Source: CAZQFV01 sp964613665 (lineage in GTDB: Bacteria; Chloroflexota; Chloroflexia; DTKN01). From it: DNA of 64,000 nucleotides. The position numbers were made by a program, and so were the translations under genes. Where the stretch lies: NCBI GenBank assembly GCA_964613665.1, contig CAZTIG010000016.1, forward strand, positions 12,415-76,414, in the 5' to 3' direction. Positions 43,668 through 52,301 of the stretch are shown here, piece after piece. Position 1 is the first letter of the stretch. Every line of letters starts with the position of its first letter. The notes beneath the pieces are model-generated. The model worked only from the letters and a program-made list of their open reading frames with translations, ran no database searches and was not told where the DNA came from.

Positions 43668-45908
43668 GTGAGCCCTGTCGATAGCCGTTCCCGCGACACG
43701 CGCTGGCTCTGGTCGCTGCTGCTGAGTCTGATCGTGGTTGCGCTGGTCCTGCGCGCCGCCACCCTCTCCTGGCACGCCTCCTACCCCCTCGGTGGGGACG
43801 AGAGCGCCTTCTTCGAACAGGCCCGCACCTTTGTCCAGGGCCGCGGCTACCAGGAACTGGAGCTGATGCGCGGGCCCCTCTACCCGCTCTTCCTGGCGGT
43901 GATCTTTCGCCTCTGCGGCGCCGAGGTCGGCGCGGCGCGCCTGGTGCAGACCCTCCTGGGCACGGCCACGGTGCCGCTGCTCTACCTCTGGGCCGGCCGG
44001 CGCCACGGCCGGCGGGCCGGCCTGGCCGCCGCCGCCCTGGGGGCGCTCTTCTTCGCCCTGGCCGTGCAGGCCACCTTCCTGCTGACCGAGACGCTCTTTC
44101 TTTTCCTCTACGTCCTGGGCATGGTCGTCCTCGAGTGGGGCCTGGAGCGGCCGGCCTGGTGGCGGGCCCTCCTGGCCGGCCTGCTCTTTGGCCTGGCCAC
44201 GCTGACCCGCTCCGTCGGCCTGCCGCTGGTGGGGGTGGCGGTCCTGGCAGTGTTCTTCCCGCCCGCACCCCCGCTCCCTGTCTCCCACTCTCCCTCTCTG
44301 CCTGTCTCCCCTTCCACCTCTCGCCCATGGCGCCGGGCCCTGGCCTCCGCCGCACTGGCTCTCCTGGGCACCGCCCTGGTCATCGTCCCCTGGACGGTAC
44401 GCAACGCCGTGGCCTATCGCTCCTTCATCCTGGTGGACACAACCGGCGCCACCAACCTCTGGCTGGACAACGACCCCGACCTGGGCCGCGACGCGGTCAA
44501 GCGCGAGCTGCTCAAGTACCCCGAGGGTGAGCGCCAGGGCCTGGCCATGCGCAACGGGCTGGCCTCCATCGCCGCCCACCCCGGCTGGTTTCTGGACAAG
44601 TGCTGGGGCGAAGTGCGGGCTTTTTTCGCCCTGGAGTACGTGGACGACTTCATGGAGCGGCCGGCCATCTGGTACCCCGACGGAGAGGTCTGGTCGCGCG
44701 TTCTCCTGGGCGACGGGCTCTACCTGCTCCTGGTCGCCGCCGGCCTGGTGGGCCTGGCCGGCAGCCGCACCCGCCTAAAGGCCCTCGACCTGCTCTGGCT
44801 CGCCTACATCGTGGCCAGTAGCGCCCTCTTCCACGTTGAGCTGCGCTACCGCCTGCCCTTCCTGGTGGCCCTGGTCCCCTACGCCGCCGTCGTCCTGGCC
44901 CACCCCCGGGCGATCTGGGCAGCGCTGCGGCGGAACTGGCCACGGTTGGCGCTGGCCGGCCTGGCTCCGGTTGCCTTTGGCGGCGTCCTCCTGGCCCACG
45001 CCAACTACCCCGCCCTGACCTGGCAAGTTGCCGTCAAGCGCGTCGACCTGGTGCTGGGGGGGTGGGCCTTGCAGCGCGGCGATTGCGCCGGCGCGGCCGA
45101 CCGGGCCCGTGCCGCCCTCGATGTCTACCCGGAATCGTCCGAGGCCCGCGTGCTGCTGGCGCGGGCCCTGCGCGTCCAGGGGGATCATGCGCAGGCCGAG
45201 ACCGTCCTGCGCCAGGCTATCGCCTACCGCTCTGGGCACCCCCATCCCCACCTGCTGCTGGGGGACCTGCTGCGCCAGGGGGGGCGGATAGAAGAGGCCC
45301 TCCCGGAACTGGCCTACGAGAGCCACTCGCTGGAGGACCTGCAGGGCTGGGCCTGGGACAGCTTCGGGTCACCGCTCCCCACAGCGCTGGACATGGGCAC
45401 AGGTCTGGAGCTGGGCTGCGTCCGCGGCTGGCACCTGCCCGAGCGCAGCGCCGACGGCGTCACCTTCCGCTGGAGCGACGACCACGTTACTTTCCGACTG
45501 GCCGCGCCCGGCAGCACCTCGCACACGCTGCGCTCCGGCCCCGCCCCGGTGCGGCTGACGCTGCGCCTGGCGGCCGGCCGGCGCGCGGGGCTGCCCCTGC
45601 CGCCAGTGGAGGTCTGGCTAGAGGGACGGCGTCTGGCCACCTTCACCGTCGAGAACGGCTGGCACGACTACACGCTGGAGCTCCCCGCCGTGCCGCCCAG
45701 CACCACCTTGCAGTTCGAGCTGCGCAGCCAGACCTTCCGCCCGCACGCCCACGACCCCCACCTGGACGACAACCGGGCGCTGGGGGTGATGGTGGACCAG
45801 CTTTCAGCTGTCAGCTATCAGCCGTTGGCCACCAGCGATCGGCGCTGTGACAACTGGACACTACGGGCTGCAACCTGGCACCCGAAGCTGCCTTGTCTGC
45901 CGCCCTGA
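43668..45908 (+). CDS. GT39-type membrane glycosyltransferase, paralogue of the preceding gene, with repeat-encoded C-terminus
   Basis: 746 residues from the GTG at 43668 (GAGGA 7 bases upstream; the frame opens at 43641 inside a heptamer array). The GT-C membrane part has SYPLGGDESAFFEQARTF and LMRGPLYPLFLAVIF. A TPR-like region (about 455-550) and a beta-sandwich (about 555-705: LELGCVRGWHLPE, VTFRWSDDHVTFRL, YTLELPAVPPSTTLQFEL) match the preceding protein domain by domain, up to RALGVMVD. After that the frame runs into a heptamer array (LSAVSYQPL) and about 30 unrelated residues to the stop. Another C/T-rich period-7 stretch (44273-44325) encodes PPLPVSHSPSLPVSPS in a loop between helices. 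Confidence 0.8.
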   Translation: MSPVDSRSRDTRWLWSLLLSLIVVALVLRAATLSWHASYPLGGDESAFFEQARTFVQGRGYQELELMRGPLYPLFLAVIFRLCGAEVGAARLVQTLLGTATVPLLYLWAGRRHGRRAGLAAAALGALFFALAVQATFLLTETLFLFLYVLGMVVLEWGLERPAWWRALLAGLLFGLATLTRSVGLPLVGVAVLAVFFPPAPPLPVSHSPSLPVSPSTSRPWRRALASAALALLGTALVIVPWTVRNAVAYRSFILVDTTGATNLWLDNDPDLGRDAVKRELLKYPEGERQGLAMRNGLASIAAHPGWFLDKCWGEVRAFFALEYVDDFMERPAIWYPDGEVWSRVLLGDGLYLLLVAAGLVGLAGSRTRLKALDLLWLAYIVASSALFHVELRYRLPFLVALVPYAAVVLAHPRAIWAALRRNWPRLALAGLAPVAFGGVLLAHANYPALTWQVAVKRVDLVLGGWALQRGDCAGAADRARAALDVYPESSEARVLLARALRVQGDHAQAETVLRQAIAYRSGHPHPHLLLGDLLRQGGRIEEALPELAYESHSLEDLQGWAWDSFGSPLPTALDMGTGLELGCVRGWHLPERSADGVTFRWSDDHVTFRLAAPGSTSHTLRSGPAPVRLTLRLAAGRRAGLPLPPVEVWLEGRRLATFTVENGWHDYTLELPAVPPSTTLQFELRSQTFRPHAHDPHLDDNRALGVMVDQLSAVSYQPLATSDRRCDNWTLRAATWHPKLPCLPP
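44273..44325 (+). repeat. Heptamer-like array B, inside a coding region
   Basis: C/T-rich, degenerate period-7 sequence (CTCCCTG TCTCCCA CTCTCCC and so on) in frame within the glycosyltransferase, coding for a Pro/Ser-rich loop at about residues 202-220. Confidence 0.6.
45801..45828 (+). repeat. Heptamer array C, inside the 3' end of a coding region
   Basis: CTTTCAG CTGTCAG CTATCAG CCGTTGG: four period-7 units directly after the codons for LGVMVDQ, where the paralogue has its four-helix-bundle fusion. Confidence 0.7.
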
Positions 45909-45911
45909 GGT

Positions 45912-45988
45912 GCATCTTGCATCCTGCTTCCTGCATCCTGCATTCTGCATCCTGCATCTTGCATCCTGCATCTTGCATCCTGTCCCTT
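45912..45988 (+). repeat. Heptamer array D (11 units of GCATCYT type)
   Basis: Eleven exact period-7 units of GCATCTT/GCATCCT and close variants begin 4 bases after the glycosyltransferase stop and end 22 bases before the methyltransferase start. Confidence 0.9.
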
Positions 45989-46009
45989 GCCAACTTGAGG
46001 ATGGTCTCG

Positions 46010-46774
46010 ATGAGCCCCACTTTCCGCACCGCTGAAGACTGGCACTCCTGGTTCCTCCACCAGGCCACCTGGACGCAGGCCACCCGCCGCTGGCTCTACG
46101 GGCAGGCCGGCCTCTCCGCGGCCCACGCCGCCCTGGAGGTCGGCTGCGGCACGGGGGTCATCGCCGCAGAGGTAGCGCGCCTGGGGCCGGCCGTCACCGG
46201 GCTGGACTGTGATGCCGCGATGCTCGCCGTGGCCCGGCGGAGGGCGCCGTCCGTACGCCTGGTCCAGGGCGACGCCCACGCGCTCCCCTTTGCCGCAAGC
46301 TCCTTCGACGTGGTCCTCTGTCACTACCTGCTGCTCTGGCTGGCCGACCCGTCGGGGGCGCTGCGCGAGATGGCGCGCGTCGTGCGGCCCGGCGGCGCCG
46401 TCCTGGCCTGCGCCGAGCCCGACTACGGCGGGCGCGTCGATCACCCACCGGAGCTGGCGCGGCTGGGGCAGCTGCAGGCCGAGTCCCTACACCGCCAGGG
46501 GGCCGATCCGCACATCGGCCGGCGGCTGGGGGAGCTCTTCAGCGCCGCCGGCCTATCCGCGACCGTCGGGGTCATGGCCGGCCAGTGGACCGTGCCTTCC
46601 CCTCCCGATGCCGCCTTCGCTGCCGAGTGGGCCGTACGCCGGCAGGACCTGGCCGGGTCGGTCTCTTCCGAGGAGCTGGACCGCCTCGAGGAGATCGACC
46701 GCCAGGCCGCCGCGGCCGGCCGGCGGCTGCTCTTTGTGCCGACCTTTTACGCGCTGGGGGGAAAAGAGGCCTGA
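46010..46774 (+). CDS. Class I SAM-dependent methyltransferase
   Basis: 254 residues from the ATG at 46010; GAGG lies 9 bases before it. The frame is open upstream through heptamer array D, but those codons merely repeat Cys-Ile-Leu-His-Pro units and are unlikely to be protein. Motif I is ALEVGCGTGVIAAE, motif II ends TGLDCDAAML, then QGDAHALPF and SFDVVLCHYLLLWL (motif IV) and RVVRPGGAVLACAEPDYG (post-motif). This is the ubiE/Methyltransf_11 type that methylates small molecules or lipids. The substrate is not apparent; the position inside a membrane glycosyltransferase region hints at sugar or polyprenyl methylation (inference). Confidence 0.85.
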   Translation: MSPTFRTAEDWHSWFLHQATWTQATRRWLYGQAGLSAAHAALEVGCGTGVIAAEVARLGPAVTGLDCDAAMLAVARRRAPSVRLVQGDAHALPFAASSFDVVLCHYLLLWLADPSGALREMARVVRPGGAVLACAEPDYGGRVDHPPELARLGQLQAESLHRQGADPHIGRRLGELFSAAGLSATVGVMAGQWTVPSPPDAAFAAEWAVRRQDLAGSVSSEELDRLEEIDRQAAAAGRRLLFVPTFYALGGKEA

Positions 46775-46782
46775 GGTTCCCC

Positions 46783-46811
46783 TTGCGCAACGCCCCAACT
46801 CGTGGTACTAT
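46783..46811 (+). promoter_or_regulatory. Sigma-70-like promoter of the membrane-protein gene at 46877
   Basis: TTGCGC (46783-46788), 17-base spacer, TACTAT (46806-46811). Confidence 0.6.
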
Positions 46812-46876
46812 TCGACCGAACCCTGGCCGGACCTGTGGCAGCCTGGGGCACAGTCCCAATCCACAAGGAGGAGAAG

Positions 46877-47371
46877 ATGGAAGACCGCAACCGCCGCGCG
46901 TTGGTGATCGGACTGATCCTGATCGTGCTGGGCGTGGGGCTGCTGGCCATGCAGCTCATGCAGCCGGGCTTTGGCCAGCCGCTGATCCTCTTCCTGATCG
47001 GGGCCGCCTTCCTGGTGGGCTACTTTATCCGGCGCTCCTACGGCCTGCTCATCCCCGGCTGCATCCTGGTGGGCCTGGCCCTGGGCTCGCTGGGGGTGCA
47101 GATCTTTGGACAGTTTGGTGACCTCACCGTGATCGGCCTCGGTATCGGCTTCGTGGCCATCTACGTGATCGACCTGCTCTACCGCCGCGTGACCCACTGG
47201 TGGCCGCTCATCCCCGGGGGCATCCTGATCGTCGTCGGCCTGGCGCAGGCCCTGGAGGAGAACCCCAACTTCGCCGTCCTCTGGGAAAAGGGCTGGCCGC
47301 TCATCCTCGTCCTGGTCGGCTTGCTCCTGCTGGCCGGCGCTTTTGGGCTATTCGGACGGAAAAAGGCCTAG
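46877..47371 (+). CDS. Multi-helix membrane protein (DUF5668/LiaF-N-like)
   Basis: 164 residues; AGGAGG 5 bases before the ATG. Six hydrophobic segments are arranged as short helices with little loop: ALVIGLILIVLGVGLLAM, PLILFLIGAAFLVGYFI, YGLLIPGCILVGLALG, LTVIGLGIGFVAIYVI, HWWPLIPGGILIVVGL, GWPLILVLVGLLLLAGAF. The repeated W-P-L-I-x-x-G-x-x-L pattern is that of the small DUF5668-type domain found in LiaF-like stress sensors. Function unknown. A GNAT gene follows after 24 bases. Confidence 0.7.
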   Translation: MEDRNRRALVIGLILIVLGVGLLAMQLMQPGFGQPLILFLIGAAFLVGYFIRRSYGLLIPGCILVGLALGSLGVQIFGQFGDLTVIGLGIGFVAIYVIDLLYRRVTHWWPLIPGGILIVVGLAQALEENPNFAVLWEKGWPLILVLVGLLLLAGAFGLFGRKKA

Positions 47372-47395
47372 AGAAGCGCTTGTGGAGTGGCGGTC

Positions 47396-47923
47396 GTGAG
47401 CTGCGCCGAAGCCAGTGCCGCCCCGCGCGACAGCCCTCTGATGCCACACGGGGCGCCCGCCCTGCGCCCGGTGCGCCCGGAGGAGCGGGCTGTCTTCACG
47501 CAGACGGCCATGCAGACACTGGGCCAGGGCGACCTCTCCATGGCTGCCGTCCTGCGCTCCCGCTTCCTGACCTGGTGGGCACGGCGGGTGATCCACCTTT
47601 TCTTCCACCGCTTCTGCCGGCCGCTCGTCCTGGAGGTCGATGGCGTAACGGCCGGTTTCCTGGTGCTGCGCCAGGCGAAAAAGACCCTGAACATCGAGGC
47701 CCTGGGCGTCCTGCCGGCCTTTCGCCGGCAGGGCTGGGGCACGTGGCTGCTGCAGCAGGCCGAGCAGGAGGCTCGCGCCATGGGCCTTGCCCGGCTGGAG
47801 CTGCACGTCTCGTCGGGGAACCGGCCGGCCCTGGCTCTGTACGCCCGGGCCGGGTTCCATCCCGTCCCGCGCACATGGAGCGGCTTTGACATGGAGCGGT
47901 TCCTGTCCGCCGAGGAAGGCTGA
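47396..47923 (+). CDS. GNAT family N-acetyltransferase
   Basis: 175 residues from the GTG at 47396 (GGAG 8 bases upstream; a GTG at 47387 is the alternative). The acetyl-CoA motif is IEALGVLPAFRRQGWGTWLL, followed by LARLELHVSSGNRPALALYARAGF (here in pieces), a RimI-like pattern. The stop overlaps the next start (TGATG), so expression is coupled to the GT87-like membrane protein. It could acetylate a sugar or a protein N-terminus; nothing decides. Confidence 0.8.
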   Translation: MSCAEASAAPRDSPLMPHGAPALRPVRPEERAVFTQTAMQTLGQGDLSMAAVLRSRFLTWWARRVIHLFFHRFCRPLVLEVDGVTAGFLVLRQAKKTLNIEALGVLPAFRRQGWGTWLLQQAEQEARAMGLARLELHVSSGNRPALALYARAGFHPVPRTWSGFDMERFLSAEEG

Positions 47924-49161
47924 TGGGCGCGCGCCTCTTCTTCTCGCCGGAGCGGCGGGCCATGCTGGCCCGCGTCGGCAGCGTGGTGCTGGTGGCCGTG
48001 GCGCTGGCCTACCTCTTCCTGGTCGGTAGCGAGCTTCTGCAGCAGGTCCAGGACTGGCCCACCCTGCACCAGGACCGCGACTTTCCCTCCTACTACCTGG
48101 CCGCCCGGCGCCTGCTGCGCGGCGCCGACCTCTACGGCGGCTACCAGGAGGAGGCCGCCCGCACCCTGGGGATGAGCAACTATTTCATCGACACCGCCGT
48201 CACCCCGCCGACCTTTGCCCTGGTGACGGTCCCCCTGGCCCTGGTGCCCTACCCGGTGGCCTGGGTCTCCTGGCAAGTCCTTTCCCTGGCCGCACTGGGC
48301 CTGTCCATCTTCCTGGCCGTACGCGAGGAGCGGCCGGTCTTTTCCGCGCCCGCTTGGGCCGCTCTGGCCTGCGCCGTGCTCCTTTTCCCGCCCCTGACCT
48401 TTCACCTGCTCTATGCCCACACCGAGCTCTTCGTGCTGCTCCTGCTGACCGGGGCCTGGCTCTGCTATCGCCACGGTCGGGAGATCCCCGCCGGCCTCCT
48501 TATCGGCCTGGCCGGGGCCGTCCGCGTCTATCCCCTCTTCCTGGTCGTCTTTCTGCTGCAGCGGCGCTCGTGGAAGGGGTTCCTGAGCGCGCTGGGCAGC
48601 GCCCTGGGGTTGGCGGCGCTGGCGGCAGCCGTGGCCGGCCCCTCCTCGTACCTGCGCTACCTGGCCGTGCTGCAGACGGAGGTGCCCAAGCTCTACCCGC
48701 TGCAAGGCAACTGCTCCCTCTGGGGCACCGTGCACAAGGTGGCCGTGCTCTGGCCGGCCCTGGGCGCCCAGCCGCTGCTCCGCGACGGCCTGGCCGCGGC
48801 TTGCTCCCTGGCAGTCCTCCTCCTGACGATCTGGCTGGCGCGCCGGCCGGGCCCCGCGCCGGCGATCGTGGAGCGGCCCTATGGCCTCTACATCGCCGGG
48901 GCACTGCTGGCCTCCCCCCTCTCCTGGATCTACTACCAGGTGCTCCTCTACCTGCCCCTGGTCTTTTTGCTGGCCGCCATGCGGCGGGCCAACCGCCCCC
49001 GCGCCCTTCCGGTTCTCCTCCTGCTGACACTGCTCGCCGCCCTGACCTCACTGGCCGGGCCCCTGCTGGACCTGCCGGCTGGTCTGCGCCTGGCGCTGGA
49101 CCTGCTCCCCTCCCTGACCACGGTGGCGGTGTACGTGGCCCTGGCCGGCATGCCCTCGTGA
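47923..49161 (+). CDS. GT87-type membrane glycosyltransferase (DUF2029)
   Basis: 412 residues, about ten membrane helices. The family features are DRDFPSYYLAARRLLRGADLYG (first external loop with the D-F-x-x-Y-Y, catalytic acidic residue), TPPTFALVTVPLALVPY, and GLAGAVRVYPLFLVVFLL. GT87 proteins include polyprenol-phosphate-mannose-dependent alpha-mannosyltransferases of actinobacterial lipoglycans. It starts on the last base of the GNAT stop. The YLPL inside one helix (near 48,950) is chance, not the C-terminal motif of the secreted proteins. Confidence 0.75.
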   Translation: MGARLFFSPERRAMLARVGSVVLVAVALAYLFLVGSELLQQVQDWPTLHQDRDFPSYYLAARRLLRGADLYGGYQEEAARTLGMSNYFIDTAVTPPTFALVTVPLALVPYPVAWVSWQVLSLAALGLSIFLAVREERPVFSAPAWAALACAVLLFPPLTFHLLYAHTELFVLLLLTGAWLCYRHGREIPAGLLIGLAGAVRVYPLFLVVFLLQRRSWKGFLSALGSALGLAALAAAVAGPSSYLRYLAVLQTEVPKLYPLQGNCSLWGTVHKVAVLWPALGAQPLLRDGLAAACSLAVLLLTIWLARRPGPAPAIVERPYGLYIAGALLASPLSWIYYQVLLYLPLVFLLAAMRRANRPRALPVLLLLTLLAALTSLAGPLLDLPAGLRLALDLLPSLTTVAVYVALAGMPS

Positions 49162-49309
49162 ATCCCACACCTACCTCCATAGCAGTCCCCGCCCAGCGGC
49201 AGGGCGCTACCTTGGCGCACAGCACGGGCCACTGCCGCGGGCCCTGGAGGCGCAGCGGGCCCCCTGGTGTGGTGCACGGCGTCTGTGAGCGGAGGTCAGG
49301 CTCTGGCCC

Positions 49310-49338
49310 TTGTCCCCTGCCCCTGCTTATGCTATAAT
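49310..49338 (+). promoter_or_regulatory. Sigma-70-like promoter of the membrane-protein/kinase pair
   Basis: TTGTCC (49310-49315), 17-base spacer, TATAAT (49333-49338); 55 bases before the ATG at 49393. Confidence 0.75.
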
Positions 49339-49392
49339 TCTTCCGCCACAGGCGCATGACCTTGGGCACCGCCAGAGCTGCGAGGGTGGGAC

Positions 49393-50910
49393 ATGTCTGC
49401 GACACCGGGCCAGGCAGGGACACGCTGGTGGCAGGAGGTACGCCCCCAGGTCTCTATCGTCGCGCTCTTTCTCGTCCTCCTGCTGGCCCTGGCGCTGCAG
49501 TACCGCGTCACCGACCCCGACCTGTGGTGGCATCTGCGCACGGGGCAGTGGATCGTCGAGGGCGGCGGCATTCCCTACACCGACCCCTTCTCCTTCACCG
49601 CCCGGGGTCAGCCCTGGATCGCCCACTCCTGGCTGGCCGAGATCTGTATGTTCCTCCTCTACCGCTACGTCGGCCCGTTCAGCCTGCCGCTGCTGCGCGC
49701 CCTGCTGCAGGTCGGCGCCCTAGCCCTGCTCTTCCAGATGGCCTGGGAGCGCTGGCCGCGGCTGGGGGGCAACATCGCGCTGGTCCTGGTCACTTTCTTC
49801 GCCACGGCCAAGTACTGGCTGGTCCGGCCGAACAGCGTCAGCCTGGCCCTGGCGGTGGTGGTGCTCTATCTGTGGTACCTCTACAAGTGGAGGGGGCACG
49901 ACCGTCTCTGGCTGTTGCCGCCGCTCTTTGTCCTGTGGGCCAACCTGCACTCGGGCTTTGTGTATGGCCTGCTGCTGCTGGGCGCGCTTTGGGTGGGCGA
50001 GCTCCTGGCCGGCCGGCTCTGGCCCGACCCCTGGCTGCTGGAACGCAGGCGCTGGCTACGGCTGGGCCTCTTCTCCCTCCTCTCCGTCGCCGCGGTCCTG
50101 CTGAACCCCTACCACGTGCGCCTGCTCCTCTATCCCTTTACCTACTACGTCGGCGGGATTACCCTGCACACCGGCTACGTCGGCGAGTGGCTCTCTCCCA
50201 ACTTTCACGAATTCTCCAACATCCTCTTCGCCCTGCTCCTGCTGGCACTGGTCGCCGGCCTGGCCTGGCGCCGCAGCAGCATGGTGCCGGCGGAAACGCT
50301 GGCCCTCGTCCTCTTCCTGGGGCTGGCGCTTAGCTCCATCCGCGCCGCCGGCATCGCCATCCCCCTGTTGGCATGGTCCCTGGCCGGCGTGCTGGGCCAG
50401 GGGGTGGCCCCGCGGAGCAGCCCCGGCCGAGGGGCCTGGCGACAGCCGACCCGGAGGACCCTGGCGCTGTGGTACGGGGGCACCTTGCTGCTTGTGCTGC
50501 TGCTCCTGGCCGCCACCGGCTTCGAGTTCGCCGCGTGGGGCCGCGACAACGGTTTCATGGGGGAGGACGGCTACCCCCGCCAGGCGGTCGACGCCCTGGC
50601 CGGCCTCCCATCCTCCGCGCGCGTCTGGAACAGCTACGACTGGGGCGGCTACCTGATCTGGCGGCTCTATCCCGAGCGCCTGGTCTATATCGACGGGCGG
50701 GCCGACCTCTACGGCGATGCCCTGTTCGCCGACTACCTCCAGGTGTGGCGGGCCCATCCCCAATGGGCCGAGGTTCTCTCCCGATACGAAATCGAGGCCG
50801 TCCTCTGCGAGAGCCAGGGCCCCCTGGCCACCGTGTTGACAACCAGCACTTCCTGGCAGATAATCTACCTGGACGAAATGGCCGCCGTCTTCCGGCGGGT
50901 CTTGAGATAG
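49393..50910 (+). CDS. Polytopic membrane protein, glycosyltransferase-like (GT-C)
   Basis: 505 residues with about eleven membrane helices. The first external loop has YRVTDPDLWWHLRTGQWI and GIPYTDPFSFTARGQPWI, with Asp-Pro-Asp at the place where GT-C enzymes keep catalytic acidic residues. A soluble C-terminal part (about 395-505: ARVWNSYDWGGYLIW, YIDGRADLYGDALFADYL, WQIIYLDEMAAVFRR) is an alpha/beta domain of the kind found at the end of many uncharacterised GT-C proteins. No precise family recognised. Probably co-transcribed with the histidine kinase 16 bases later. Confidence 0.7.
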   Translation: MSATPGQAGTRWWQEVRPQVSIVALFLVLLLALALQYRVTDPDLWWHLRTGQWIVEGGGIPYTDPFSFTARGQPWIAHSWLAEICMFLLYRYVGPFSLPLLRALLQVGALALLFQMAWERWPRLGGNIALVLVTFFATAKYWLVRPNSVSLALAVVVLYLWYLYKWRGHDRLWLLPPLFVLWANLHSGFVYGLLLLGALWVGELLAGRLWPDPWLLERRRWLRLGLFSLLSVAAVLLNPYHVRLLLYPFTYYVGGITLHTGYVGEWLSPNFHEFSNILFALLLLALVAGLAWRRSSMVPAETLALVLFLGLALSSIRAAGIAIPLLAWSLAGVLGQGVAPRSSPGRGAWRQPTRRTLALWYGGTLLLVLLLLAATGFEFAAWGRDNGFMGEDGYPRQAVDALAGLPSSARVWNSYDWGGYLIWRLYPERLVYIDGRADLYGDALFADYLQVWRAHPQWAEVLSRYEIEAVLCESQGPLATVLTTSTSWQIIYLDEMAAVFRRVLR

Positions 50911-50926
50911 ACAGAGGAGCGTTACC

Positions 50927-52021
50927 ATGGAAGGCACGACTCTGACGGGGCGCATCGAGGAAATGGCCCGGAAGCTGCAGGCCGAGATGGACCAGATTCG
51001 CCGGGAAATCTCCGAGCTGAACGTCGTCATACCCCAGAACACGGCCGAGGTGGACCGGCTGGCGCAGCGCGAGCTGTCCATCTCCAGCCGCATCCGCGAG
51101 TTGGACATGAACCTGGAGAGCTACCCGCGCAACGATATACGCCAGTTCTACAGCTCGCTGCAAGAGGTACAGATGCGCCACTACATGATGCGGACGCAGC
51201 TGGAGCAGCAGCAGGGCAAACTCAAGAGCCTGCAGGACCGCCAACGGGAGCTGCAGGGGCTGGTGCAGGTGTTCTCTGAGCTGTCCGCGCAGACACCCGG
51301 CCAGATTGCTGCAGCGCTGGAGGAGGGCGCCGCGGCCGAGCAGGAGATGATCGCCCGGATCATCCAGGCCCAGGAGGACGAGCGCCAGCGCATCTCCCAA
51401 CAGATCCACGACGGTCCCACCCAGACCATGTCCAACCTCATCCTCCAGGCCGAGGTCTGCGAGCGCTTCGTCGACAAGGACCCCACCGAGGCCAAGACCG
51501 AGCTGGCCAGCCTGAAGACGACGATCCACCACACCCTGCAGGAGATGCGCCGCTTCATCTTCGACGTGCGGCCGATGATCCTGGACGACCTGGGACTGGT
51601 GCCCACGCTGCGCCGCTACGTCCAGGACTTTGGCGAGCGCAACAGCATCCAGGCCAACCTGGTCGTGCAGGGCGGAGAAGGCCGCATGCCGAGGCACATC
51701 GAAATCTCGATCTTCCGGGTGATTCAGGAGGCACTGACCAACGTGGCCAAGCATGCCCATGCCCCCCATGTCCGCGTCGCCCTGGAGATCGAGCCGCGCA
51801 AGATCACGGCGGCGGTGGACGACGACGGGGTCGGTTTCAACATCGAGGACATGGAGGACGCCCAGGCGCGGGGCTCGCGGCGGATGATGGGGATTGCCAG
51901 CATGCGGCAGCGGGTGGAGACGCTGCTCAAGGGCCGGTTGACGATCGAGAGTTCCCCGGGCAAGGGCACGCATGTCCTGGCAACGATCCCGCTGTCCGAG
52001 GCCGGTACTACGTCAGAATAG
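50927..52021 (+). CDS. Cytoplasmic DegS-like sensor histidine kinase
   Basis: 364 residues without membrane segments. The N-terminal about 140 residues are a long coiled-coil, as in Bacillus DegS. The HisKA_3 dimerisation region reads QEDERQRISQQIHDGPTQTM with the phospho-accepting His near 160. The ATP-binding domain shows VIQEALTNVAKHA (N box) and VDDDGVGFNIED (G1) followed by GIASMRQRVETLLKG (G2). Such NarL-type kinases pair with LuxR-type response regulators, but none is adjacent, so it is an orphan here. GAGGAG lies 7 bases before the ATG. Confidence 0.88.
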   Translation: MEGTTLTGRIEEMARKLQAEMDQIRREISELNVVIPQNTAEVDRLAQRELSISSRIRELDMNLESYPRNDIRQFYSSLQEVQMRHYMMRTQLEQQQGKLKSLQDRQRELQGLVQVFSELSAQTPGQIAAALEEGAAAEQEMIARIIQAQEDERQRISQQIHDGPTQTMSNLILQAEVCERFVDKDPTEAKTELASLKTTIHHTLQEMRRFIFDVRPMILDDLGLVPTLRRYVQDFGERNSIQANLVVQGGEGRMPRHIEISIFRVIQEALTNVAKHAHAPHVRVALEIEPRKITAAVDDDGVGFNIEDMEDAQARGSRRMMGIASMRQRVETLLKGRLTIESSPGKGTHVLATIPLSEAGTTSE

Positions 52022-52034
52022 TACCGTCGGCCTA

Positions 52035-52062
52035 TTGACTTGCCGGGGTGCTGTGCTATAAT
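52035..52062 (+). promoter_or_regulatory. Sigma-70-like promoter of the Flp pilin gene
   Basis: TTGACT (52035-52040), 16-base spacer, TATAAT (52057-52062), about 55 bases before the pilin ATG. Confidence 0.75.
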
Positions 52063-52116
52063 GGGCCTGCCGATCCAACCGGGGATCGAGTAACCACATG
52101 AGAGGAGGTGAATTCC

Positions 52117-52281
52117 ATGCTGCGGAGGTTCTTCAATCGCGAGAAGGGCCAGGGCCTGGTCGAGTACGCGCTCATCCTCTTCCTGATCGCAGTCGTCGTC
52201 ATCGCCGTCCTCGCCCTGCTGGGGCCGCAGATCCGGAGCATCTTCGGGATCGTCTACAACAGCCTCTCCACTACGCCCTAA
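52117..52281 (+). CDS. flp: Flp/Fap-type IVb pilin (54 residues)
   Basis: A short gene from the ATG at 52117 (GGAGGTG 6 bases upstream) to a TAA at 52279. It reads MLRRFFNREKGQGLVEYALIL and continues with a hydrophobic helix. This is the type IVb pilin pattern: a short basic leader, G-Q-G-L-V-E-Y with the conserved Glu and Tyr, then a membrane helix and a short tail. Prepilin peptidase would cut at a Gly just before the Val/Glu. It would build Flp (Tad) pili, but no tad assembly genes are adjacent; a CpaF fragment lies about 4.5 kb away. It is monocistronic, with its own promoter and terminator. Confidence 0.9.
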   Translation: MLRRFFNREKGQGLVEYALILFLIAVVVIAVLALLGPQIRSIFGIVYNSLSTTP

Positions 52282-52301
52282 GCTCTCGCCCGGAAAGAGG
52301 C

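Noticed and set aside
45893..46009. N-terminal extension of the methyltransferase reading repeated Cys-Ile-Leu-His-Pro
   Set aside because: It is merely the translation of heptamer array D; the ATG at 46010 has a plausible ribosome binding site and the family begins there.
48940..48965. YLPL inside the GT87-type protein
   Set aside because: It lies in a membrane helix far from the C-terminus and does not belong to the secreted-protein motif.
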